Shown here piece after piece: positions 48,570 through 61,659 of a stretch of 64,000 bases of DNA. A program made the translations under genes and the position numbers. Each line of letters begins with the position of its first letter. The stretch's first letter is position 1. This DNA is from Isoetes taiwanensis (Eukaryota > Streptophyta > Lycopodiopsida > Isoetales > Isoetaceae): contig JAJEKV010000129.1 of assembly GCA_021234155.1 (NCBI GenBank), positions 188,001 through 252,000 of the forward strand, written 5' to 3'. The notes under the pieces are model-generated. The model was not told where the DNA came from and searched no databases. It saw only the letters and a program-made list of their open reading frames with translations.

Positions 48570-50400
48570 AATTGTGCTAAGGTCGTATAGCGCTTGAAGG
48601 ATTCTCAATCTTCTAAGTCTTCCATCATGCACGCATGATTGCCCTCCAGTGCTCCGAAGGTGTTTTTTCTTTTAACTTTCTCAATGTTATCAATATACGA
48701 ATTCTAGACGGTCGCAACTTTCTTTAAATCGAGCCTCTTAACCTTCACGACTTCACCAGATGCCTCTAATTAGAACATGCTTCCATCATGTAGGATTCTA
48801 AGAGATATTCAATTCACGTTGCTCACATACAAGAACTTATGTATAAGAGATTCCAATACTTATTGACATGAATTGAAGGATCCGGTGACTATTACTGAGT
48901 ATTCATCTCAACTCAAATAGCACAATAGATAGAAAGTTTACATCAATTGAGGAAAAATATATGCCACAAATGACTATCAATCATATTTGTACGATCATAT
49001 CTGTACAACGTACAACAACATGCATCAGAACTAGCTTCAAGGGATTGTGCCGAGTATAGCATATGTCACCACATTATTGGTCAAAAATCAGAATCTCTTC
49101 AACTTAACATTCTTTCATACTTAATCTCCATGGATATTAATCTTCTCTTGCAATCAATGATACCCTTCTTATTGATTAAGGCAACAGAAACCATTGAGAC
49201 GTGAACACCACAAATTTGAGCTCCTCAAAATTCTTAGACTTGTGCAAAATGTATTCTCTCTGAAGTATACCTTCATTCTATTTGTTTCTTTCTCAAAGAG
49301 TAAGGGAATAACAGACCAGATTCTTATTGACTACCAGTAGAGAAATCCGGAAGTCAATTAAGCTAAAATTGAAGAGGATTAGATTGTAAGAAACATCTAA
49401 AATGGTTGACAGGACTCTTAAAGCAATTTGTGGGTGTCAATTGTACCTCACCCAAGATAGATGTGTGCATTTCAGCTTAATCCACATGACATTATTGCAG
49501 TCTTCCAGTTTGCACAAGAATTGAAGCATTATCATCATTTGTTCTCCAGTCTTCTCTGCATCACGAGGGAGTGAATATTTTAGATTCCACCAGGATATGA
49601 ACTCCAGGATGTCACCAATCTATCTAATCATGCTACTCACACAATTTTAGTCATCATATACTGGCATTACACTGCTGCACTTCATGGGACATTGAAAAAT
49701 GTTTTAGCCCACCTTTTTAGCAAGAGGAGTTGATAAAAAATAAGGTGAGTGGCTGCACCCGTAACCTGGAGATGTACAAAGTGTAAGAATATTTAGCCCC
49801 CTGTTTAGCAAGAAGAGTTGCAACCCATAACCTGGAGATGTACAAAGTGTAAGATTAGCATCATTAAAATGCCATGCAAATTCTGTCCTCATCTACTGTA
49901 CTAATAACACATGAACATGTGAATAGACACTAGAATATATAGGATGAGGAACGAAAAAAAGGTACGCACATCTAGGAACGAACGACTCATGAACCCTAAA
50001 CTAATGGGCCTTTTTACAATGAGCCATATAATTCTGATACTAGTTTGATTTAACATTATAGTACACTAACAGTCCTAAAACTAAACCATGTCATGAAGCT
50101 AAAACTGATGTCCACATATCTCCCATTAGCTTCCAGTGATGGATTGCAAATGCTGCCTTCATTTCTCTAGATTTAGCACTAATCGTGTTCCATTAAAACA
50201 TCAGTCAGTTGTGCACTTATAAGTCAGCATTGCATCTGTGGAATTCTATTTTCAAGCTTTTTCCAGACACAAAAGGCTTGAATGCCGAGATGTTAATTGG
50301 CTGGATGCCACTTTCCGAATCATCTCAGATCAGTTGCTCCTCATTTGTCACATAAAACCTTCATTTATGCTTCTGTGCAGGGAAAAAATTAAGGAACTTT
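48570..50400. other. anonymous AT-rich DNA
   Basis: No gene was recognised. Near 49705-49855, the phrases TTTAGCAAGA.GAGTTG and AACCTGGAGATGTACAAAGT each occur twice, an imperfect local duplication. Confidence 0.45.
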
Positions 50401-50409
50401 TATATACAA

Positions 50410-50860
50410 AGTGGTGAAATAGACTTGGCTAAAGTATGCCAAAAGTTGAGGTGAAAGCTTCTAATGTTTAGCTAAACTTTCTAAATTTTGCCACCTGTAC
50501 TTTCTCACGTTTGGCTAAACTTTTATTCAAAAAAAAAAAACTTCTATCTTTTGACTATTTTGCACTAATTTAAGATCTAAATATTAACTGACCATAATAA
50601 ATATAAAGGTTATATGATAAAGTACACTAAACTTTGACGTAAAAGCTTCTAATTTTTGGCTAAACTTTCTAAATTTTGGCAGTTACACTTTCTTGCAATT
50701 AGCTAAAGTCGAACGAAATGGAGGTGGGGCGTGAAATAGACTTGGCTAAAATTTTATTTTTTTTAGCCCAAAAAGAGCCATAGTTTAGCCAATTTTTTTC
50801 CAAATGAGGCCAAAATTTCGCCATTTAGCTAAGTTTAGCCACTAATTTTTTCTATGCTTC
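50410..50860. repeat. GCTAAA-rich degenerate repeat block
   Basis: GTGAAATAGACTTGGCTAAA occurs at about 50413 and 50730. AGCTTCTAAT.TTT.GCTAAAC occurs at about 50456 and 50645. Many TTTAGCCA/TGGCTAAA words occur on both strands. This looks like an eroded MITE-type or satellite-like block. Borders are uncertain. Confidence 0.5.
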
Positions 50861-51141
50861 TGTGGTGTTAAAACTGATAGTAAATTATTTCCTTGCAGCC
50901 CACGTAAGAGACTAATCTTGAAGCATACCATGTTACAGAGCATCAATGATTAAGATGATTTCATGCCAAATTGGCTAAGGATACAAGGGAGCAAACCAGC
51001 TGTCTGAACAGTCTTTCCCATCTGCATCAAGGATTGCCTTAATTCCCTACTCAAATGGATAGCAATGGCTTGCAATCTCATATATGAGAACTGTCAAGCA
51101 ACTCTACATGGTGTATTGAAATTCTCAGAACAGAACTTGAT

Positions 51142-51430
51142 CTAATACCCTTGGAAATATCTCACCAATGATGCACAATCATTTGACATCACATTTGTCA
51201 TATCCCTTCTTGTGTTAAAATGTTTTGCCAATCCTAATGAGAGCTCTGTGTCTGTTGTAGAAGAAGGCATGCTCTCAAGCAAATGAACGTGTCTTGCACA
51301 TCGCAGCATGTAACTCGGAGATCTGATACTTAGCATCTTCAACAAATTGCATGAGAACACCTGTTGAATAGCAGGGTCATATTCTCCAGCATTCTTATCA
51401 TAAATCTCCCTACGCTGCTATAAGGTCTTG
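51142..51430 (-). other. possible coding remnant, unidentified
   Basis: The minus strand reads REIYDKNAGEYDPAIQQVFS and then, in a second frame, VEDAKYQISELHAAMCKTRS. Both look coding-like and would join by a frameshift. I do not recognise the family. Confidence 0.3.
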
Positions 51431-51560
51431 CCCCATCCTGGTTTCAGACTGATTGATATTCAGCCGTTTCATTTATGAACCAGTCAATGCACCATGTAAA
51501 ATATCTTTTAAGGAAACGAAGCATCTTTGGAGAAACTTACAAACTACCTTAGGATCCAAC

Positions 51561-51614
51561 AATCGATAGCTAATCTTGTCTTGGTGTCATCCAAGACAAG
51601 ATTAGCTATCGATT
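51561..51614. repeat. perfect 24-bp hairpin, 6-nt loop
   Basis: Arm 51561-51584 (AATCGATAGCTAATCTTGTC plus TTGG) is exactly complementary to 51591-51614, with the loop TGTCAT. A weaker GGATCC/GGATC pairing extends the stem outward. No gene spans it. Confidence 0.95.
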
Positions 51615-51619
51615 TCCAT

Positions 51620-52880
51620 GGATCTACACCCTAACTTGATCTAATATAACGATGTCTAGAACTTCAACTGAAATTCACCTGCACTGCATCAAGATACATC
51701 ATCTGACCCAAAGAAACAAGATCTATAAATCTCTTCTCAATTACCCTGTCAAAAATGACCTGGTATGGAAGAGCCACTCAAAATTCAAGAAATGGTATAA
51801 TTCCAGAGTTTCCATACTCATATTCACGTGAAATTTTATGATCTATGCATTGCAAAGGGCGGTAAAAGCTAATAGGTATATTTTCAGGCTAAATCAAGTC
51901 TGCTTCAGACCCCAAAAGATCTACAAGATGAAATTGGCCCAAAATATCACTCAAAAGACGGCTGATACATGATTGCACATGAGCATATAGCTATACGACT
52001 AACAAAAGACAGAACTACAGCCTTCTATAAAGAGGCATGCTGTGGCGTGATCTGAGCCCCCTGTCCATCATGAACATTATAGTGCATTTAATGTAGTTTA
52101 GTTTCACGTATAATTCTCTGCTAGATGCACCTCTATCTTTCATGCAAAAGATCTACTCGATTCAAGCTTACAACTTATAAACCAAGTACCTATTACCGGT
52201 GTTGGGACTTCAACCCCAACTTGACTTCCTCGTATACTATTTACCACAATTTGTTCGATTAGAAGCTGGATTCGAAGAAAGCAGACTATGTTAAAATTTG
52301 TGCATAAAGAGAAAGGTGTAATTGGTGGCTTATAGAAGCTCTTAGAGTCTACTTGACATTGCTATATATAAAAGCAGATTGTCTAGCAGGTCCACTACTT
52401 TTAAATTCGAACCAAGATCAGGTAGCCTAACAGGATTTGTTCCCATTTTCAATCCGCCTTTTTCATATATTCTCGTTCTTTCATATGTTCATTATGGATT
52501 AATTAGCAAAACAACAAATGTTGTGGCAGCAAGATTGGAGTTCAGAGCTGCCATGAAGACATACCTCAACATCAAAGTTTACACTACCTTGGTTTCTCAA
52601 CGATCTACAGTTGCTTCTGCCAATAGGACTCCTTATCACCTGAAAATGCATGCTCACAATAAATAAAAGCAATCTCAAACAAACAAGTGTTCAAGACGTC
52701 ACCTAGGAATGTGATGAAGTAGTGTAGAGAGCAAACAGGTCCATCAGTAAGCTCTTGGAAGTCACTACCCCATGCTTCTAGGAAGATATTAAGGATGGCA
52801 TTTGTTCATTTTTAATGAGCACTCATGCAACCAAGTCCGCTCAATTCGACCTTCCCCTGTATTACATGAATGCTGCCTGC
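51620..52880. other. no recognisable gene
   Basis: Intergenic sequence downstream of the PPR gene. Short open frames only. Confidence 0.4.
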
Positions 52881-52887
52881 TAACTTC

Positions 52888-55800
52888 TCACCACATATCC
52901 CCACAGGAACAGGAACCAGCTTTAAAATGATGCACCCATGTATTTTCTCGAAGAACTATTTCTCGTCTCTCAATATCTGATATAGATTTAAATGCATTAT
53001 GACAGTCATTGCACATTCTCATATTTTTTGTCAAATGCAATGTATGACCTTGTGGTGCATGAAGAAGCCCAAACGCTATCGCCAATTTCTCTGCATGGCC
53101 ACACAATGCTTGTTCCTTCTCTTTCTGAGAAATAGGCTGCAAGATAAGATCTGTATCTGGTACATATCCTCTCTCTTTCATGCGTGATTCCAAAGCTTCT
53201 AACATTGCTGCAATTTCTTCACTTTGCTTGTCACCAACCTGAAATGCATGTATCTTCTTGTCCACCTCTATCAAAGCTCTTCCAAGCTTCCTCTTAACCC
53301 CCCTGTGTTTCCTAAGCGCCTCTACTTTACTTGCATCATGCCACCTGCCACTATCAACAAAACTGTTTGCCATGAGAACATATGACGCAGCGTTTTCGGG
53401 GTTGATTTCAACCAGATGATGAAAACATCTCTCCCCTACATCAGCCTCCCCATATGTTCTGCAGGCGGTGAGCAAAGCTAACCATATTTCTCTAGACAAA
53501 GAACAGTCCACAGATCTGATCAATTCACTTGCCTCGTACAACTGCCCTGAACGTGCGAAAAGATCAATCATACAAGCATAATGATCTATGCTTGGTACAA
53601 TGCCATATTTCACTCTCATAAGCTTGAAATAGGCTTGGCCATTGGAGATCAAGTTAGTGCGTGCACATGCAGTAAGGAGACATAAGAATGTCACAGCATC
53701 TGGCTTTACATTCTCTCCTTGCATGTCCTCAAAACATTGCACAGCCATAGCACCCGCATGATTTATACCGTATCCTCTTATCATCGCATTCCATGATACT
53801 GCACTTCGAACTGGAAGCTTGCTGAAAACTTTCCTTGCATCTTTCAGTAAGCCACATTTAGCATACATGTCAATCAAAGTGCTGCCAATAAATAAGTCCG
53901 TTTCTAGTCCCATCTGGATCATCTCCATGTGCATTTGACGGCCCCTTTCTAGAGCTCCTATGCTGCCACAAGCTTTCAAGACCGAAAGAAATGTGACAGT
54001 ATTTGGACATGCACCTTCATGTTGCATTTGCTCAAAGCATTCAACTGCTTGCTCTCCAAGTGCATTCTCAGCATACCCAGCAATGAGGGAGTTCCAAGAG
54101 ACAACATCTCTCGTTGGGGATGTGTCAAATACTTCTCGAGCCTCCTTAAGATATCCGCATTTAGCATACATGTCAATTAAAGCACTGATAACAAATGGAT
54201 TTAATTTCTTCTGTGCTAATTCCTTGTGTATTTTCTGTCCTGTCCCTATGTCCCCTATGCTGCTACAAGCTTTCAAAATGCAAAGAAATGTAATAGCATC
54301 TGGAGTAATACCCTTAATTATCATCTCCCCATAACAGTTCAGGGCTTCTTGACCACATTGATTTTCAGCATATTGCGAGATAATTGTATTCCAGGAGACA
54401 ATGTCTTTAGTTGTCATTCTCTCAAATACTTCGCGTGCCTCTAGAAGAGAGCCACACTTGGCGTACACTTTAATCAATGCATTGCCAACAAAAAGATCCT
54501 TATGGAAGCCTCTTTTTGCAATCTTATCATGGATTTCTCTAGCCTTGTCTAAAGCACCTATGCTCTCACAAGCTCTTAAGCTGCAAACATATGTAATGGC
54601 ATTAGGAGATATGCATTCAAGTTGCATCTGCACAAAAAAATTTAGCACTTCCACACAATATCCATTATTAGCACATCCTGCAATAAGTGTGTTCCAAGAT
54701 ACAATATCCCTACTCAGCATCTTATCAAATACTTCAATAGATTCTGTTATTGACTGGCATTTTGAATACATGTCGATTAGACAATTGCTAACACAAAGAT
54801 CTTCACTAAACCCTTGCTTTATAACATTGGCGTGTATTTCCCGACCCTTGCTTATGGCACCACAAGCAGCGCATCCTTTCAAGCTGCAGATATATGCAAC
54901 AACATTCGGAAAAATGCCCTCTATTTGCATCTGATCAAAGCACTGAAGCCCTTCATGAGCTAGTCCATTTTCAACATAGCCTGCAATTAGTGCAGTCCAA
55001 GACACAATGTCCCGATTAGACAGCTTCTTAAAAACTCTCCATGCCTCTTCAAGCAATCCGCAATTCACATACATGGTGATTAAAGCATTGCCAATGGAAA
55101 GATCCACGTGGAGCCCCTTATCTTCAATTTCAGAGTGTATCCTTCTTGCCTTGTCTATAGCCTTTAGACTGCCACAAGCTCCCAAGCTGAGAACGAGTGC
55201 AGTAGCATTTGGGGACAGACCATGTACTTGCATTCGTTCAAAACAACTTAGCACTTCCTTATAAAGTCTATTATCTGCATACCCTGACATCAATGCAGTC
55301 CAAGAGACGACATCTTGAATTTGCAATTTGTTAAATGCTTTCTCTGCCTCTTCAAATGAGCCACATTTGGCATACATGTCCATCAAAGAATTCCCAATAG
55401 CAGCATTCATTTCATATCCCATTTTAGCTATTTCTATGTGTATTGCTCGGCCTTTATCTATTGCTCTTAAGTTTGCACAAGCCTTCAAGCTGTAAACAAA
55501 TGTAATGACATTTGGATGGATGCCCTCCAGTTTCATCTGATCAAAACATCCCAAAAGTTCATGGTAGAGAGCACTTTCAGCATATCTTGCAATTAAAGTT
55601 GTCCAGGAGATAGCATCCCTGTTCGGGAGCCTGTCAAAAACATCCCCTGCCTCAGCAAGGGAGCCGCATTTGGCATACATGTCCACCGGCATTTCCAACA
55701 AAAAGTATTCCTTCAAAACCCTTTTTTGCAACTTGAATGTGTATTTCTCGTCCCTATGGCACCCATATTGCCACAGACCTTTAAGCAACAAACCCATGTA

Positions 55801-56419
55801 ACAGCATCCGCAGATGAACCTTCATCTTGCATCTGTTCAAAACATCTCAGTGCTTCCTGAGCAGGACCATGTTCTGCATACCCAGCAATGAGTGCAGTCC
55901 AAGAAATAGTATTTCTTACTGCTAAATGGCGCGCCTCTGCAAGTGAACCACATTTGGCATACATATCAACCAATGTGCTTCCCAAAAACATGTCCTGCTC
56001 AAGTCCTTTCTTTGAAATTTCATTATGAACCTGCCGACCTTTCTCAATATCCCTCAATTTGGCACAAGCTTTCAACAGGGCAAAAAATGTATAAGGACTA
56101 GGATCTATGCCATCCTCGTCCATTCTTTTGTACAAGCGGAAAGCATGCTGTGATTGCCCACACTCAACATGCCCTACCAATAGAGAGGTCCATGAATGCT
56201 CATTCTGGTGATCAGAACTGCTGAATGTCTAGAGAGCATCAAAGATGCTCCCACATTCCATAATTGGGACCATATAATTTCAACCGGGTTAGCATTTTCC
56301 AATCTCTTCTTGCAGAAGAATGCATGCACGTTCTTGGCAGATGATAGCTTCTGTTTTTTCCTGCATGTTTGCAATGCACAGATCAAAGTCCCAAACGAAT
56401 GAAGCTCGCCCACATTCAT
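52888..56419 (-). pseudogene. PPR-DYW protein gene, intact 3' part and broken 5' part
   Basis: From the ATG at 56419 a PLS-class PPR protein with about nine ~100-residue units ends in E and DYW. The E region has FARSGQLYEASEL. The PG-box reads KRKLGRALIEV. The deaminase shows CGHAEKLAIAFGLL (HxE), CNDCH, and the end HHFKAGSCSCGDMW. Codons from about 55690 to the stop (about 930) are uninterrupted. The first 730 nt hold a frame change near 56265, a TAG at 56231-56229, an in-frame loss of the VFD segment near 55930, and frame changes near 55755 and 55695. Family role: C-to-U (or U-to-C) editing of organelle RNA. It could be a recent pseudogene or be translated from an internal start, but then it would lack a targeting peptide. 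It is a paralogue of the 29.9-33.5 kb gene. Confidence 0.85.
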
Positions 56420-56449
56420 GATCCTCTAAGCTCAACGGCATTTAAGAAA

Positions 56450-58590
56450 CTTACCTCAAAACCAAAATTCGCGGTGTGTTCAGAACAATATATGTATCTG
56501 GAAATGTTGGTGCACGATAATCCGTTGCAATCTAGGCTCAAGCATGGGTTAAAATGCATCAAATGCTCAAAAGTGGAGCATTTTGGCTCGTACCGGGTAA
56601 GAAAAAACTAAAAGATAAAACTTTCAGCGTAGATCATCGATAATCGCCTTTGGGCACGGCACTCAATTAGCTTAACATTCTTTCATAAGTATAATTTTAT
56701 GCAGAAACCTCATTCGGAGTCGGAGGAAGCTGTATCTCTCATCCTGTATAGGCACTTCCAGTGCTTACTCTGTTATGCGCAAGACTCTTGACAATGTTTC
56801 AATGTGGTTTGCAATATAGGGACGTAATGTCATAATAGAATACAACTAGTAAACGTTGCGCTGACATATGTTTTTACTCGGCCTTTAATGTCCATATGTG
56901 TAACTTCAACATCGCATATTGATATTTGCAAGAATGAACATAATTTGCATTTGTAATTAATTCTGTTATTGAAATTGTCTAATGGCAGTATCATCAATAT
57001 ATTCGCTTTGCCTTCATGGATTTCAGCAGAGATAACGTTGCTTTATAAGGAGTGTGGGGCGGTAGTTAAAATCTACCTCTAAAGTAAAAAAATTAGAAAG
57101 ACAGATCCAAAACTTATGCTCAAAATGTCACCCTAGTAAACATGTACCCAGCGCTTCCATGCATAAGGAGCAGCATAAATTTGTATGGGCCATCGAAAAT
57201 GGATCTACTAAGATTCTATTTAATATGATTATAGCATAAATTTGTATGGGCCTTCAAAAATTGATCTTCTAAAAATTTTATTTAATATGATTATGGAATT
57301 CACCACCAAAATTTAATCGAATATTACACGTGTTCCAAGCGTTTTGGATATCAAAACTTGCACTTGTGAGTCTTGTTCTATAAGTTGCCAATCTTTTGTA
57401 TCCTAGACCTTCGCACATAAATGTGTGCCCGGCGTTGTCGCGCATAAGTTTTGGATGCATCTTAAAGACTTTGTGACATTCAACTTATCAAAAATTGGGA
57501 TGCATCTTTAAGGCTTCACAACAGTAGAAACTTATCATGGATTCTACATATAAGTTGGAATGCATCTTACCATTAGAACTTACTGGTTCTATATAATGTT
57601 TCTGGATTTATAGAGTTCACTTCATTAATATTGTTGGTAATAACAAACTGATCGCACACTAAAAAAATGTGAAAGACACAAAATGGACTCTCAAGATTCA
57701 ATTCAACTAACTCTGACATCTCTTCCTTTAGATATGCGCATAAAACAAATGGATGCCCTAAGGCTAAGTTTCAATTCACCCCTGGCAATTATGCCACAAT
57801 AATGAAGGGCAACCTGATTTTTATTTTCTATTTCTCATTACTACAACATCCTTAAAGGTATATAAGACATGTATGCACAGTTCGAGTCATTGACATTAAA
57901 ATTTAGGGCAACCTTATTTGCATGTTTATAATATTGTGCCAAAAAAGCGCACCTTGGTCTAGTAAATATACCCATAAGAAATTGGTGCTCTAAGCGTAAG
58001 AGATGCCCTAAGTATAAACTAATGCCGAAAAAAATGTTACGGCGTGAGGGGAAGCCCTCTAAAAACCTTTTTAATTAAGTAGATGAGGTTGCTAAGATTT
58101 GTTCAAATCTATACTGTGAACAATCTATCGTCCAAACCAAGTAGAGATTAATGTCTATGGAAGGTTGATGTTCTAGAATTAGCATTTTGCATTGTTGTTA
58201 TTGTAAATACAAAACTAAAAACGTGGAAGTTTATGGGGATTATAAGTTATTGTTGTTGGCGTTATCTTTGCGAGTGAATAAAACATTTATTTGTTGGAAT
58301 TTTGTCTAAATGAACGGGACATTTACTTTTAAGAAAATGTCAAGATACTTTGGAAATATATATAACAGGTGCAAAGTGTGAACATTGTAAGATCATTTGA
58401 AAATCTCAGGTCTGAGGTTAAAAATTATAAAATAAGATTGTTGTGCATATAGCATGTGGTGTTAAATGCATTACCAGGCATAATTAGATTTCTACCTTTA
58501 ACATGACCATTGAAACATCTTTCTTGAAATTGAAAGATATCGCACCAATTATGGAGCACATTGCTACAAAGTTTTAAGAATTATGTATTG
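56450..58590. other. no recognisable gene
   Basis: AT-rich, with no coding domain seen apart from the tandem duplication listed separately at 57174. Confidence 0.45.
57174..57296. repeat. 61-bp tandem duplication
   Basis: Copies start at 57174 and 57235 with CATAAATTTGTATGGGCC and end in TTTAATATGATTAT. About seven or more substitutions separate them. Confidence 0.85.
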
Positions 58591-58654
58591 CATCAAATAA
58601 TGGCATCTCCTCTCGAAGGAAATATTGGCACCGCAATCTGGCCTCGATTTCAAG

Positions 58655-58980
58655 ATTGCACAGGTCGAATACCCCAGGTACGTATTCGACTCACCTAATC
58701 CGGTTTGCTGCCTGAAAATTCCGGCAAAATCAGTCTGAAAAAGGGGTATTCGACTTGCCGAATGCTCCTGTGAAAAACCTGCAGGCCGAATAAGTAGTAT
58801 GATGAATTCTGTAGGTCGAATACGTCCTCTGAATTTGCCGGTCGAATAAGTCCACTGATTTTGCAGGTCGAATAAGCCCTATGAGCCGCGGCATGCAGGT
58901 GGAATCCGGCTTCTCCTCAAAACATGCAGGTCTAATACGCCCCTGCCATATGTTATAAGCCGAATACCAACCTCTGATTC
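58655..58980. repeat. GTCGAATA motif array, region 1
   Basis: Degenerate units of the type GCAGGTCGAATAAGTCC occur at about 58662, 58785, 58811, 58840, 58865, 58895, 58924 and 58957, commonly 25-33 bp apart. The opposite orientation (GTATTCGACT) is seen at about 58681 and 58746. The same motif fills 61.66-63.12 kb. Confidence 0.75.
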
Positions 58981-59005
58981 CAGCCCATCCATCTATACGG
59001 CCCCA

Positions 59006-59014
59006 TTTCCCGCC
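59006..59014 (+). promoter_or_regulatory. E2F-type site TTTCCCGCC
   Basis: An exact TTTCCCGCC lies 36 nt upstream of an ATG (59050) that opens a 16-nt frame ending in CAG|GTAACC. This could be a promoter and first mini-exon of an unidentified plus-strand gene. The factor-site match is real; the gene model is speculative. Confidence 0.3.
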
Positions 59015-59791
59015 GGATCATACTCTGGGAGGAGTTTTGCTGGCCGATCATGGACCGATCATCAGGTAACCTTCCACATTCTTGGTGCTAATACTGTTCA
59101 TGCATTCTAATCCTATGACATCTCTAGTTTTCTTCATATGACTTTTTTTATACTATAACATGACATCACTTTATGCTGTTTGATACGTGATAAATCATAC
59201 TAACATTTCTGATTCTTGGGGCGGATCGCTACTGTACTTCCCACTCAAACTTAATTTTGGGTTGTATCAGAAGACCAGCGATCCACAATATCTCAGAATG
59301 CATAAAACAATGTGCTAAGCCTTGCTGCTAAGTTCAATAGAACGAGGTATGATTATTTTACGTCTATGCTTTATATCTGATGGCTATGTTCACCTATTTG
59401 AGGCCATATAGTTGGCCAAGATCATGTGTTTCTCTAATCTCACAAATCATCGATGCTTGTATTAAATGCTAAATATGGGGTGTTCCCAGTCTTCTTGTTC
59501 AATATGTGAACTAGGGTTTTTTACCCTAACCAGATATTAATCATAAGGGGGAACTCATTTAACTGTTTATGTAGAAAAGCTTTGACTGCACTGACATACA
59601 GAAAGCTGTTCTATTTATATTCGTGCAAATCTGCTTGCTGTTAATTTGTTGGCATTATTCTAGAATATGCACATATAACATTTTTTCTGAAATGTTGCAG
59701 AATTTTAACATGTTTCACTACATGTTACTTTCCACAAAGCTCTGTTTTAAGCGTGTTCATCATTGAGTCTTTGAGCTCTATAGCACTAGTT

Positions 59792-60026
59792 AGTTTTGCA
59801 GCCATTTATCACTAAAGATGTAGCTGGTAAGACTATGTGCCTATTTGATGAGGCTATGCATGATAATGAGGAAGTGGGCGATGAAAGAGGAGAAATTGGA
59901 GTGCAAGCAAAACGGGAAATGCTTGAGATTGGGCGTATATTTGCGCATGCAGTCTTGACTATGATACATGTCCCAAAGAATGCAGATATCCCAGCTATAT
60001 ATTATATAAATTTTTGTGTCACCTAG
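59792..60026 (+). other. putative exon, weakly HECT-like
   Basis: After TTTTGCAG, a frame reads PFITKDVAGKTMCLFDEAMH, then REMLEIGRIFAHAVLTMIHV and IPAIYYINF. The GRIFAHAV...IP..YY pattern recalls the N-lobe of HECT ubiquitin ligases (GR.LA.A......P..FY). No catalytic Cys region was found. The second half of this exon is part of the 395-bp tandem duplication. The identity is uncertain. Confidence 0.25.
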
Positions 60027-60719
60027 TTTTGTCCAAGACTAGGTATGCGTTCTGCTTTGCTGAAATAAGCAGGCCAGGAAAAGCGGCGTCATGCTTTATT
60101 TTAAAGATATTGACCCCATAAAGGTATTGTTTGTTTTGTCCATTATGCAATGAAATTAAGTGTGGAATGGTATGCCAATGGTTTGCTTGTGGTTTTGGGA
60201 ATTTTACAGGAACAGCCAAGCAATATTGGAGTCTTTTAGCAGGGGGAGTAGCTTGACAGAGCATAACGATAACAAAGATTGTGGACTGCACATTGATAGT
60301 CTTGAGATGCTTGAGATGCTTGAGAAAAACGGGAAATGCTTGAGATTGGGCGTATATTTGCGCATGCAGTCTTGACTATGATATATGTCCCAAAGAATGC
60401 AGATATCCCAGCTATTATTATATAAATTTTTGTGTCACCTAGTTTTGTCCAAGACTAGGTATGCGTTCTGCTTTGCTGAAATAAGCAGGCCAGGAAAAGC
60501 GGCGTCATGCTTTATTTTAAAGATATTGACCCCATAAAGGTATTGTTTGTTTTGTCCATTATGCAATGAAATTAAGTGTGGAATGGTATGCCAATGGTTT
60601 GCTTGTGGTTTTGGGAATTTTACAGGAACAGCCAAGCAATATTGGAGTCTTTTAGCAGGGGGAGTAGCTTGACAGAGCATAACGATAACAAAGATTGTGG
60701 ACTGCACATTGATAGTCTT
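59909..60719. repeat. recent tandem duplication, 395 bp x 2
   Basis: Copies at 59909-60303 and 60326-60719 are nearly identical: one C/T difference (GATACATG/GATATATG) and a 1-bp indel with adjacent change near CTATATATTAT/CTATTATTAT. The 22-bp junction is built of ATGCTTGAG repeats, and the same word stands inside the start of each copy. That suggests duplication by slippage or unequal exchange at this microhomology. It duplicates the end of a putative exon. Confidence 0.95.
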
Positions 60720-60724
60720 CATAG

Positions 60725-61640
60725 CCTGCTAATGTGTGTATGACCTCCCTTCTGTATGAAACTATCGCTTAATGTTGGAGGTTTGGGAGCTATGCAACTA
60801 TGGAAGAGAGTATCTTGCGATTCGTATCTGCAAATATTCAACCACTGCTTCTGACATTCACACTTCTGACATTCACATACTTGTAACATTCGTTCTGCAA
60901 TAAAAGTTTTGAGGATATATAAATTTTTGGATTAATGGCATGAAGGAAGGTATGCAGCAGGCAATTGAACAGAATATTTGGCTTTCTAAGACCAGCATAA
61001 AAATCATGAGATTGCTTTCTCCCTCCGTTTTTGACCTGCTAGTCGCTCGCACAAGGTTTTTCTTGAATCATATACTACTCAGAAAGTTTCTTGAGACTGT
61101 TATGTCCTTTTGTACCTGCCTAAAAAGAAGAAATTATAGTCATAGGTCATCAAAGAGAATATTTCTTTATGTATGGAGTTTTTACGGAAGAGTAGAAACT
61201 ACGCTACTGCATTGTTACACTGAGAATTAGAAAGTTTGGATTTTTTAATTTCTGCCAAAAAAGGAAGAAATTATAGTCATGGGTCATTTTGTCCAAGCAA
61301 ATCGAAACAACAATGTGCCACTCATGCTATGACTGCTAATTTGCTTCGCATATTATGTAACCTATTAAAAAATGCATAAGCAATTTTAAACATTTGCTAT
61401 ATGGTAGGATTAAAGCAAAACGACCAGAGTGCATCAGTAGAGACTTCACAACACGTCTGATTGAAAGAGATGCAAAATCGGATAGCATATGTATTAAGGG
61501 TTGTGTAAATGCAGATGTCTAAAGATGTCTAATGCCTTTCTTTAAGAATGTCAGTAGTTAAAAAGATAATAAGCCAAAAATGAAGCAAATGGATTATTCC
61601 ATCATATTCTCAAAGAACATTGATCAGGCCAGTTTTCCAT
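60725..61640. other. no recognisable gene
   Basis: Short frames only. AAGAAGAAATTATAGTCATAGGTCA and AGGAAGAAATTATAGTCATGGGTCA-like phrases recur at about 61125 and 61263. Confidence 0.4.
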
Positions 61641-61659
61641 GTGTCAAAATTACCGGCTG

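Noticed and set aside
53960-55264. Long plus-strand frames
   Set aside because: They are antisense shadows of the PPR-DYW gene; the repeat structure makes the opposite strand open as well.
60019-60722. Two nearly identical 90-95 codon minus-strand frames
   Set aside because: They are identical because of the tandem duplication; no start context or domain was seen.
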